Below are positions 1-5,251 of a stretch of 5,251 nt of DNA, piece by piece. How positions within the stretch are numbered: the stretch's first letter is position 1; every line of letters begins with the position of its first letter. The position numbers were made by a program, and so were the translations under genes. The notes beneath the pieces are model-generated. The model had not been told where the DNA came from. It saw only the letters and a list, made by a program, of their open reading frames with translations, and did not search any database. Where the stretch lies: positions 1 to 5,251 of the forward strand of contig PMJE01000471.1 in assembly GCA_003157315.1 (NCBI GenBank). Reading direction: 5' to 3'. Source of the DNA: Myxococcales bacterium (GTDB lineage: Bacteria > Myxococcota > Polyangia > Fen-1088).

Positions 1-437
1 GAACCGGGCTCTACTGCAAGAAGGAATCTTGCGCGGCGGCGACCGGTCTGTGTACCGGCGAGCCGGATTTCCAGGTCTGCTTCCACGAATCGAAGGACGC
101 TGGCCAGTCGGCCTGCGGCTGCGATCACCAGACCTACCTGAATGACTGTGAGGCCGCAGTGTACGGGGTCAACGTCGATTTCGAGGGAGATTGCTCCCCG
201 CTGCCTTTTGGGCCGTGCGCGTCCCAGTCGGATTGCGGAGACCAGAGCTACACAGCACTGGTCTTCTGCAAGCCCACCAGTTGCGGTGCCGCCGCCGGGG
301 TCTGCACCGCCATCCCCAATGCCTGCCCGGGGCTCTCTGAGCCAGTGTGCGGTTGCAACGGCAACCGCTACGTCAACGCGTGCTTCGCGGAGCGTGCGCA
401 CGTCGGCTGGTACACTACCGACGGCGGTTGCCCCTAG
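1..437 (+). CDS. Secreted protein with tandem Kazal-like cysteine modules (3' part only)
   Basis: The frame is open from base 3 to a TAG at 435-437, giving the last 144 residues of a protein that starts outside the window. Two similar Cys-rich modules are visible, at about residues 1-64 and 72-143. Each has a lead-in of the type F/Y-C-x4-C-G/A-A-A-x-G-x-C, then a Kazal-like core: A-C-G-C-D-H-Q-T-Y-L-N-D-C in the first and V-C-G-C-N-G-N-R-Y-V-N-A-C in the second. A final G-D-C or G-G-C follows about 14 residues later. The C-G-C-(D/N)-G-x-x-Y-x-N-x-C core is the Kazal serine-protease-inhibitor signature. Such modules recur in secreted myxobacterial proteins, where they may inhibit proteases or act as stable extracellular binding units; that role is inferred. 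The many Cys imply disulfides and an extracytoplasmic location. The signal peptide and number of upstream modules are not visible. An internal GTG at 159 would split the first module, so I do not accept it as the start. Confidence 0.85.
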   Translation, partial: TGLYCKKESCAAATGLCTGEPDFQVCFHESKDAGQSACGCDHQTYLNDCEAAVYGVNVDFEGDCSPLPFGPCASQSDCGDQSYTALVFCKPTSCGAAAGVCTAIPNACPGLSEPVCGCNGNRYVNACFAERAHVGWYTTDGGCP

Positions 438-534
438 CCACCGAACGGTTTGAATGTTGGGTGGAATCGAGAGCCTGCGCGCCATGCTGGCTACTCTCGT
501 CGTCCGTCGAAAACGCCATTGCGCGTAGCCCGCC

Positions 535-539
535 AGAGG
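535..539 (+). promoter_or_regulatory. Candidate ribosome binding site for the start at 544
   Basis: AGAGG lies four bases before the ATG at 544. It is the best Shine-Dalgarno-like match near either possible start of the downstream lipoprotein gene, although its spacing is short. The alternative ATG at 586 has no purine-rich match at a usual distance. This is the main reason for preferring 544. Confidence 0.4.
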
Positions 540-543
540 CTGG

Positions 544-1707
544 ATGGGAGTTGACCGCGAGGGAAAATCTGGTTCACTTGAGTCCATGCTCAAACCCGAA
601 CCAGATCGCGCCGTTCGCGCTGCGGTACGGGCGGTTTTCTGTCTCGCTCTGGCGTCCTGCTCCAACAGCATGGTCGACGCGTCCCCGTTGGGCGGCAGCA
701 CCGCACCCGGTTCTACTCAGGCGGGTGTTTCGGGTGCGGGGGCAAGTCCGTCAAGTGCCGGCAGCGCGGGCGCAGGTGGCCTGCTTCTCACCATCGATCC
801 CTCGACCGCGTCATCATCGTTCGATGCTTCCGCTGATGGCCCCTTCCAGTTGGTCCCCTGCACAGATGGCCCTGGCTGCAACTGCTCCACCCTCTCCGTG
901 GCGGTTATCGGCAAACCCGGAAAGTGGGGCGCCAATCCCAATGGCGACAGCGACACCGCCCTGCAAGACTGGCTCAACTCGAGTAGCGCGGGGACTGCGA
1001 AGGTCGACAATTTCACCGCGAGGCCCACTCTCACCCCGGATTTCCTGGCACCCTACAACGTCATTATCTTGGCATCGCTTTCTGATGATTCCCTCACTGG
1101 ACCATTCTGGGTGTTCGACAGTTCGGAAGTCGCCGCGTTTGCCGACTGGGTGCAGAACAAGGGTGGCGGCGTGATCACGCTCACCAGCTATTCAGGCGAT
1201 GGCAGAGAAATCAATGCCCCCAATCAACTGCTCGCGTTTTCCGGCATCTCGTACAACAACGACGGGATCTATGCAACTTGTGCCGACTGGCGGGTTTGTG
1301 GCTGCGCCGTTTGCAACACGCTTTCAGATTGGAACAGGACCGATCCAGTCATCGCCAACCTGAGCAACAACCTCACATGGGTGGGTCTCGACAACGGTCG
1401 ATCCATCAACGCACCCGCGGATGCCCATGTTGCCGCCACCGTCCCTGGGCCGCCCGTCAAGAATGCGCTGGTGGGCAAGCTGGTGGGCAAGGGACACGTG
1501 CTCGCCTATGCTGACGAATGGATCACCTACACCACCCAATGGAACGGCCAGGGCAATCCCCACACGAATGATCCGAGCTGCGCGGGCTTCTTGCCGCAAG
1601 AGGTATTTCAGATATCTCAGTTCTGGTACAACATGATCAAGTGGACACAGCCTACCGCTACCTGTTTCAAGATCGTCGATGGGCAGCAGCCGGTCACCAT
1701 CTGGTAG
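544..1707 (+). CDS. Putative lipoprotein, tandem paralogue A, unknown function
   Basis: This 387-residue protein has an n-region rich in Arg, a short hydrophobic stretch and a good lipobox, L-A-S-C, with the acylated Cys at residue 39. It is therefore probably an envelope lipoprotein. ATG 586 (residue 15) would give a more usual signal-peptide length but lacks a ribosome site. A Ser/Gly/Ala linker (about 40-80) leads to a Cys cluster (C106, C112, C114). A folded domain follows, with a strand Y-N-V-I-I-L (171-176), a helix-turn-strand D-W-V-Q-N-K-G-G-G-V-I-T-L (201-213), C-G-C (252-254), G-R-S-I (285-288), G-K-G-H-V-L-A-Y-A-D-E-W (315-326) and F-W-Y-N (360-363). The strand then helix-GG-strand pattern, with a late G-x-G-x-V-x-x-x-x-D, resembles class I amidotransferase/ThuA-like folds. 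No catalytic Cys-His-Glu triad is evident, so I name no enzyme. The gene at 2324-3481 encodes a clear relative. The stop lies 16 bases from the end of the convergent broken gene. Function is unknown; coding status is secure. Confidence 0.88.
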   Translation: MGVDREGKSGSLESMLKPEPDRAVRAAVRAVFCLALASCSNSMVDASPLGGSTAPGSTQAGVSGAGASPSSAGSAGAGGLLLTIDPSTASSSFDASADGPFQLVPCTDGPGCNCSTLSVAVIGKPGKWGANPNGDSDTALQDWLNSSSAGTAKVDNFTARPTLTPDFLAPYNVIILASLSDDSLTGPFWVFDSSEVAAFADWVQNKGGGVITLTSYSGDGREINAPNQLLAFSGISYNNDGIYATCADWRVCGCAVCNTLSDWNRTDPVIANLSNNLTWVGLDNGRSINAPADAHVAATVPGPPVKNALVGKLVGKGHVLAYADEWITYTTQWNGQGNPHTNDPSCAGFLPQEVFQISQFWYNMIKWTQPTATCFKIVDGQQPVTIW

Positions 1708-1723
1708 GAAACTGCTAGCTGGG

Positions 1724-2136
1724 CTAAGGGTTGCCGGCTGGTACCGTCTCATCGAAGACGATGTGCGAAAAGCCGCTTGCGTTGTCGACGAAGGCCGCGC
1801 CCAGGCCCGCCGCGCTCGGTCCCCAGCCGAAGTACACGAGGTAGACCAAATCGGCGAGGCCCGCGCCTTCGCCCGCCGCTCGGTACGCTGCCAGCCCGAG
1901 CGCGCCGTCCGCTCGTCGTGCGAACTGGGGGAAGAGCAGAAATCCCTGCGTGGTCCCGCCATCGCCCGCCGGACTGCCGGTGTCGGCCACCGTCAAGAAG
2001 GAACTCGCGGAGTCCTCACGGTCAGCAGCCCGGCCGGCGAGAAGTTCTGCCAGCCGTTGCCGGCGAGCTGGGTGACTCCCACAATCACCCTGGCGGGCTC
2101 CTCGCCGCCTGCTCTGTAGGTCCACGAGGAGGACCA
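1724..2136 (-). pseudogene. Frameshifted antisense gene fragment, unknown family
   Basis: On the minus strand two overlapping frames read like one protein split by a frameshift. The upstream part (about 2136 to 2017) includes A-R-V-I-V-G-V-T-Q-L-A-G-N-G-W-Q-N-F and runs into a stop at 1993. The downstream part (about 2015 to 1724) includes S-S-F-L-T-V-A-D-T-G, F-L-L-F-P-Q-F and L-V-Y-L-V-Y-F-G-W-G-P, and ends with a TAG complementary to 1724-1726. Both parts prefer G or C at third codon positions, and together they give a plausible beta-rich C-terminal region of about 135 residues. Adding one base near 2016 would join them, so a single-base loss, or a gain of two, explains the break. No start, ribosome site or signal peptide is convincing. 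A third minus-strand frame (2300 to about 2140) might hold more of the N-terminus, but its codon use is weaker. Possible causes are decay, a sequencing error or, less likely, programmed frameshifting. I do not recognise the family. Confidence 0.5.
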
Positions 2137-2323
2137 AGGCGGATATCGCAGAGACGATCTACGAAAAGGTCGGTGGCCGCAGAGCAACCAGTCGCGGCTT
2201 CCCGGCCCGCTAGAAGTCGCAGGCCGCGAAACCGGTGATCGCTGGCCAGCGCGACCACGCTTCCGCCGCGTGCTATCTTCTCTGCGGCTATCTCATCCAT
2301 TCATTCAAGGTTGCAAATCCGTC
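2137..2323. other. Intergenic leader upstream of paralogue B
   Basis: No convincing gene is seen here. A minus-strand frame is open from an ATG complementary to 2298-2300, but its codon use is mixed and it would overlap the promoter region of the plus-strand gene. The promoter for the 2324 gene must lie here or further upstream. I could not pick out a convincing -35/-10 pair. A weak CAAGG at 2306-2310 may serve as the ribosome site. Confidence 0.35.
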
Positions 2324-3481
2324 GTGAAACCCCATCGAACGTTTCTGGTTGGTATCGCTACACTCTCGCTCTGGTTGACCTGCTCTGGCGCCAAAGTGGA
2401 AATGACCTCTGGCAGCGGCGGTTCGCAGAGCGGCAGCGGTGAAAACGCAGGCGGCGCGGGTGGTGACGGCGGCACACGAGGCGGCATCATCACGATGAAC
2501 CTTGATGCTTCGGCTGCGAGCAGTGGTCGTGACACAGGCAGCCCGGAATCACTTCCTGATCTCAAAGGGTATCAATGTGACGATTCCGGCACCTGTACTC
2601 TCTGCCAACCCGTGCGCATTCTGTCGTTGGGACAGCCGGCCAAGTATGGCGCCAACAGCGGCAGCACCGACACCACGGACGCGTTTCAGGCGTTCATGAA
2701 CAGCTACACCAAGGGCACTGCGACCATGCAGATGCTGGAGACATTCACACACATCACAGACTTGGAGCTCAGCAACTACGACGTCATCATCCTGCAAGCT
2801 CTTTACACCAACCCATACGATCCCAATGGACTGTGGGCATACACTGCCGCCGACGCAGCGGCGTTGCACGATTGGGTGAACAACCAGGGCGGCGCGGTCA
2901 TCGCGATGTCCGGATATTTCAGCGACAATACCATCGAGATCCAGCCGCTCAATCAGTTGCTTGCTCCCTTCGGCATCACGTACGATGGAGACAATACCTA
3001 CACCACCAACGACTGTCCCAGCACCTCCACATGGGGACCGCTCTGCTATTGCGCCTATGGCTCGATTCCATTCGCCAACTGGAACAGTCTGGCTACCGAC
3101 ATCACGAAGAATTTGGGGAAGGTTGGCATCTTCATGGGGCGTTCGATCACGTGCCCGGGTTCGGACTGCCAGATTGTGGGGACGAACAACGTCGACACCA
3201 CGGCTCAGTCCAACATCGTAGGTGTGGCGAAGGTCACAGGGAAGGGCCGAGTCTTCGCCTGGGGCGACGAGTGGGTGACCTACACCAGTCAATGGGGTTT
3301 GACGCCAGATCCCCAGTATGACAATGCCACCACCTACGCTCAGTGTGTTGGCTACACCCCGCACACCTCCTACACCGTGCCTCAGTTCTGGTACAACGTC
3401 TTCCGGTGGGTGGCCCAGACCACCTGCCTCACTATAGTGGTGCCGCCAACCGCCGGCTCGGTACCGCAGATTATTTACTAG
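2324..3481 (+). CDS. Putative exported protein or lipoprotein, tandem paralogue B, unknown function
   Basis: I start this gene at GTG 2324 because it gives a compact signal peptide: K-P-H-R followed by a hydrophobic run ending L-W-L-T-C at residue 20. An in-frame GTG at 2270 would add 18 unlikely residues and has no ribosome site. The product is 385 residues. The lipobox is not canonical, with Thr at -1 and Trp at -3, so either lipidation or signal peptidase I cleavage after S-G-A is possible. A Gly/Ser/Glu linker (about 27-55) is followed by a Cys cluster (C85, C91, C94) and the domain shared with the 544-1707 product. That domain contains Y-D-V-I-I-L (152-157), D-W-V-N-N-Q-G-G-A-V-I (183-193), N-Q-L-L-A (210-214), C-Y-C (241-243), G-R-S-I (272-275), G-K-G-R-V-F-A-W-G-D-E-W-V-T-Y (306-320) and F-W-Y-N (355-358). 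The fold is probably Rossmann- or amidotransferase-like, but the activity is unknown. Similar linker-plus-domain proteins are, from memory, common in Polyangiales. A strong hairpin terminator follows the stop. Confidence 0.88.
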   Translation: MKPHRTFLVGIATLSLWLTCSGAKVEMTSGSGGSQSGSGENAGGAGGDGGTRGGIITMNLDASAASSGRDTGSPESLPDLKGYQCDDSGTCTLCQPVRILSLGQPAKYGANSGSTDTTDAFQAFMNSYTKGTATMQMLETFTHITDLELSNYDVIILQALYTNPYDPNGLWAYTAADAAALHDWVNNQGGAVIAMSGYFSDNTIEIQPLNQLLAPFGITYDGDNTYTTNDCPSTSTWGPLCYCAYGSIPFANWNSLATDITKNLGKVGIFMGRSITCPGSDCQIVGTNNVDTTAQSNIVGVAKVTGKGRVFAWGDEWVTYTSQWGLTPDPQYDNATTYAQCVGYTPHTSYTVPQFWYNVFRWVAQTTCLTIVVPPTAGSVPQIIY

Positions 3482-3506
3482 GAGCGCGTTGCGTATTGAA
3501 GGTGCG

Positions 3507-3547
3507 GAGCCCAACCCGGCCCTCGGCTGGGCCGGTTTGGGCTCTTT
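3507..3547 (+). terminator. Strong hairpin terminator after paralogue B
   Basis: Bases 3507-3522 pair with 3529-3544 to form a 16-bp, GC-rich stem with one C-T mismatch (3515/3536) and a six-base loop. TTT follows at 3545-3547. The T-run is short, but the stem is long and sits 25 bases after the stop codon at 3481. This fits an intrinsic terminator separating this gene from the one at 3686. Confidence 0.75.
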
Positions 3548-3668
3548 CCCATTCCATTGCATCCTGCCCTTGCTTCGTGTACAAGTACTCCGCTTTCGCG
3601 ACCGAGTCTCGCACAGCGCGGGATGGGTTCAGCGCAAGTGTTGTCCAAAAGAGCGGTGCAAGCGCCGC

Positions 3669-3675
3669 GAGGAGA
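3669..3675 (+). promoter_or_regulatory. Ribosome binding site for the repeat lipoprotein
   Basis: GAGGAGA at 3669-3675 is the best Shine-Dalgarno sequence in the window and ends 10 bases before ATG 3686. It fixes that ATG as the start, over the in-frame ATG at 3557. The latter would add 43 residues ahead of an otherwise normal signal peptide and run back towards the terminator hairpin. Confidence 0.75.
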
Positions 3676-3685
3676 ATTCACGATC

Positions 3686-4597
3686 ATGCCTAGTCTTCGA
3701 ATCCAAGCACGTCGGGCGTTCGTCCTGTTTGCCGCGGCTACCTTGGCGGCCTGCTCGAGCTCGTCGACCACGAATGATGGTGCGCAGACCGGAGACGGCA
3801 GCGCAGACGCGACTTCGGCCAGGTCAGGCGGAAGCACCACTGGTATCGATTCCGCCGTCACCAGCGCGGGGGGCTCTACCGGAAACCGCGACGGCTCGCC
3901 CGCTACCTCGGACGGCGTCACCAGCCCGGACGGCAGCACGGCCATTGTGGACACCTCGGTCACGAGTGCGGGGGGCTCTGCCGGAAACCGCGACGGCTCG
4001 CCCGCTACCTCGGACGGCGTCACCAGCTCAGACGGAAACGCGGCCGTTGTCGACACCGCGGTCACGAGCACGGGGGGCTCTGCCGGCAGCCACGACGGCT
4101 CGGCCGCCACCTCGGATGGTGTCATCAGCTCCGGCGGAAGTGGCGGTGGCATCGATGCCGCGGTCACGAGTTCTGACGGCGCTACCTCCCGCAGCGACGG
4201 TTCGACAGCCAGCTCGGACGGTGTGAGCAGCGAAAGCGACGCTGGCATCGATGCCGCTGTCACGAGTTCTGACGGCGCTATGGCGGATATCAGTTGCGAC
4301 TTTACCGCTCAGGGCATGCATTTGTGCACAGGGTTTGCCGGTTTGAGCGCCGCTGCGGCGGCCCAAGAGCAAACCGTGTGCACACAGCAGAACCAGGGCA
4401 CTTTCTCGCAAGCTGCATGTCCCGCGGTGAATGCTTCCGCCACGTGTACGTTCACCTCCACCGGCACCGGGCAATTTGCCGGGATTCCCGCTGGGATCGT
4501 GGTGACGTACGTTTGGTATTCGCTTTCAGCAGTCCAGATCGTGGCTGCCCAGCTAGTTTGCAGCACCACTCTCGGCGGGAGCTGGAGCGGCGGCTAG
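3686..4597 (+). CDS. Lipoprotein with 34-residue repeat linker and six-Cys C-terminal domain
   Basis: This 303-residue protein starts at an ATG with a strong ribosome site. Its signal peptide is textbook: an Arg-rich n-region, a hydrophobic A-F-V-L-F-A-A-A-T and the lipobox L-A-A-C at residues 20-23, followed by Ser, which in general favours outer-membrane sorting. Residues 24-57 are a Ser/Thr/Gly/Asp linker. Residues 58-191 hold four tandem copies of a unit of about 34 residues with repeated D-G and S-D-G-V motifs. The C-terminal domain (about 204-303) has Cys at 204, 214, 232, 245, 254 and 292, enough for three disulfides. It contains A-A-A-A-A-Q-E-Q (222-229), A-A-C-P-A-V (243-248) and a closing L-G-G-S-W-S (296-301). 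This spacing, with Ala-rich helix, C-P, C-T and a final C-x4-G-G-x-W, matches a small secreted domain I recall from myxobacterial proteins, with no known function. The acidic linker probably holds the domain away from the membrane. Calcium binding by the D-G motifs is possible, but no full D-x-D-x-D-G loop is present. Confidence 0.88.
   Translation: MPSLRIQARRAFVLFAAATLAACSSSSTTNDGAQTGDGSADATSARSGGSTTGIDSAVTSAGGSTGNRDGSPATSDGVTSPDGSTAIVDTSVTSAGGSAGNRDGSPATSDGVTSSDGNAAVVDTAVTSTGGSAGSHDGSAATSDGVISSGGSGGGIDAAVTSSDGATSRSDGSTASSDGVSSESDAGIDAAVTSSDGAMADISCDFTAQGMHLCTGFAGLSAAAAAQEQTVCTQQNQGTFSQAACPAVNASATCTFTSTGTGQFAGIPAGIVVTYVWYSLSAVQIVAAQLVCSTTLGGSWSGG
3857..4258 (+). repeat. In-frame 102-base tandem repeats (four copies)
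   Basis: Units lie at 3857-3958, 3959-4060, 4061-4162 and 4163-4258. The first three are 102 bases each and the last is 96; a fifth partial copy begins at 4259. Each unit encodes a segment beginning V-T-S and containing S-D-G-V and, near its end, V-D-T or I-D-A. Copies 1 and 2 are almost identical over their central 60 or so bases. Copies 3 and 4 are progressively more diverged. All lengths are multiples of three, so changes in copy number keep the frame. Confidence 0.9.
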
Positions 4598-4624
4598 CAC
4601 GACTAGTTGGTGTATGTCTGACGT

Positions 4625-4660
4625 TGACCTGCCCCGAGGCCCCGTGATCGGGCATGGTCA
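4625..4660 (+). terminator. Possible weak terminator hairpin after the repeat lipoprotein
   Basis: Bases 4625-4634 pair with 4650-4660 in a ten-bp stem with one bulged T (4655) and a 15-base loop. It lies 27 bases after the stop at 4597. No T-run follows, so intrinsic termination is uncertain; it could instead be an mRNA 3' stabilising fold or chance in GC-rich DNA. Confidence 0.3.
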
Positions 4661-4724
4661 GTTCTGGCCAGGATCTTCAACCGGCCGGCGGCGCGCCCGC
4701 TAGGACTTGGTTTTCGCGGTGGAC

Positions 4725-5251
4725 ATGCATACACCCCGTCGCATCGAGCAGATTCTTGCCAGTCTTGGCTACGGATCCCGCCGCGAGGTCCGCGAACTGA
4801 TTGCCGCCGGGCGTGTGACCGTCGGGGACGTGGTGCAGGACGATCCCAGTCGCAAGGCTGTGCCTGCGACGGTCCGGCTTGACCACGCGCCCTTGGAGTT
4901 TCCCGAGGGCCTCTTCGTGGTTTTGCACAAGCCGGCGGGCTGCGTCTGCTCGCATGATCAACGCGAAGGTCGGCGGGTCTACGATCTCTTGCCACCCCGC
5001 TGGCTGCAGCGCAATCCAGCGGTCACGTCGATTGGGCGGCTTGATCGCGACACCACGGGCGTTTTGCTCATCACCGATGATCTGGCCCTGGTCCACCGAC
5101 TGACCTCGCCGAAACACCACGTGGAGAAGGTCTATCAAGCCACCCTCGACCGCGCGCCCGGACCGCGCCTTGTGCAAGAGTTCGCCAGCGGTACCGTTGT
5201 GCTCGACGGCGAGCAGAAACCCTGCGCGCCCGCGCGGCTGGTGCTGCGCGG
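4725..5251 (+). CDS. rsuA: 16S rRNA pseudouridine(516) synthase RsuA (5' part, runs off the window)
   Basis: This frame is open from ATG 4725 to the window end, giving 175 residues with no stop. RsuA isomerises uridine 516 of 16S rRNA to pseudouridine during small-subunit assembly, in the cytoplasm. Residues 1-50 form an S4 RNA-binding domain, with R-R-I-E-Q-I-L-A-S-L-G and A-A-G-R-V-T-V. The catalytic domain has L-H-K-P-A-G (67-72), V-C-S-H-D (74-78) and the signature G-R-L-D-R-D-T-T-G-V-L-L (104-115), where D107 is the expected catalytic Asp. S-P-K-H-H-V-E-K-V-Y (128-137) follows. The T-T-G and S-P-x-H-H-x-E-K-x-Y forms match RsuA better than RluB, RluE or RluF. Family members are about 230-250 residues, so roughly a quarter is missing. 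A GTG at 4719 is an alternative start two codons upstream; an in-frame TAG at 4701 limits extension. The ribosome site is weak. It is the only clear housekeeping gene here and lies 127 bases after the lipoprotein gene. Confidence 0.92.
   Translation, partial: MHTPRRIEQILASLGYGSRREVRELIAAGRVTVGDVVQDDPSRKAVPATVRLDHAPLEFPEGLFVVLHKPAGCVCSHDQREGRRVYDLLPPRWLQRNPAVTSIGRLDRDTTGVLLITDDLALVHRLTSPKHHVEKVYQATLDRAPGPRLVQEFASGTVVLDGEQKPCAPARLVLR

Noticed and set aside
468..499. Inverted repeat CGAGAG/CTCTCG after the Kazal gene
   Set aside because: The arms are only six bases with a 20-base spacer and no T-run, so it is compatible with chance.
1717..1739. Six-bp hairpin between the convergent ends of paralogue A and the broken gene
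   Set aside because: The stem includes a G-T pair, the loop is 11 bases and there is no T-run, so it is too weak to call a terminator.
1324..1962. Minus-strand open frame of 212 codons
   Set aside because: It overlaps the 3' half of paralogue A and the frameshifted gene in another frame, with no domain or signal peptide.
2549..3562. Long minus-strand open frame (337 codons)
   Set aside because: It lies opposite paralogue B, whose signal peptide, conserved motifs and similarity to paralogue A show the plus strand is coding. The minus-strand product has no recognisable domain.
3548..3668. Search for a promoter upstream of the repeat lipoprotein
   Set aside because: Some TTG-containing candidates exist, but none has a matching -10 element at proper spacing.
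3478..4263. Minus-strand open frame of 261 codons rich in Pro, Ser and Glu
   Set aside because: It is the reverse of the repeat array; its periodicity only mirrors the plus-strand repeats, and it crosses the terminator hairpin.
4603..5177. Two minus-strand open frames at the right end
   Set aside because: They oppose the rsuA reading frame, which carries a clear catalytic signature.

Overview
The window is GC-rich DNA dominated by exported, Cys-containing proteins with lipoprotein-type signal peptides and Ser/Gly/Asp-rich linkers. A housekeeping rRNA-modification gene begins at its right edge. Linker-rich lipoproteins, Kazal-like modules and divergent paralogues of unknown function are typical of Myxococcota, especially Polyangiales/Sorangiineae. 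That assignment is an inference from style and remembered family resemblance; no marker gene fixes the taxonomy.

Layout, left to right. (1) Bases 1-437 (+) are the 3' end of a secreted protein with at least two Kazal-like Cys modules. (2) Bases 544-1707 (+) encode a lipoprotein of unknown function with a Rossmann/amidotransferase-like sequence pattern. (3) Bases 1724 to about 2136 (-) carry a coding-like stretch broken by a frameshift, convergent with gene 2. (4) Bases 2324-3481 (+) encode a divergent paralogue of gene 2. (5) A strong hairpin at 3507-3544 closes that unit. (6) Bases 3686-4597 (+) encode a third lipoprotein with a 34-residue tandem-repeat linker and a six-Cys C-terminal domain. 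(7) Bases 4725-5251 (+) are the 5' part of rsuA, the 16S rRNA pseudouridine-516 synthase, cut by the window edge.

The three linker-bearing proteins and the Kazal protein all appear to act outside the cytoplasm. Gaps of more than 100 bases, the terminator and the broken antisense gene argue against one operon. The region looks like an accumulation of cell-surface protein genes with local duplication and decay, next to a conserved core gene. I see no CRISPR array, tRNA, rRNA, insertion sequence or recognisable defence system. The most notable signals are the divergent tandem paralogues with a conserved D-E-W motif, the frameshifted gene between them, and the in-frame 102-base repeats.
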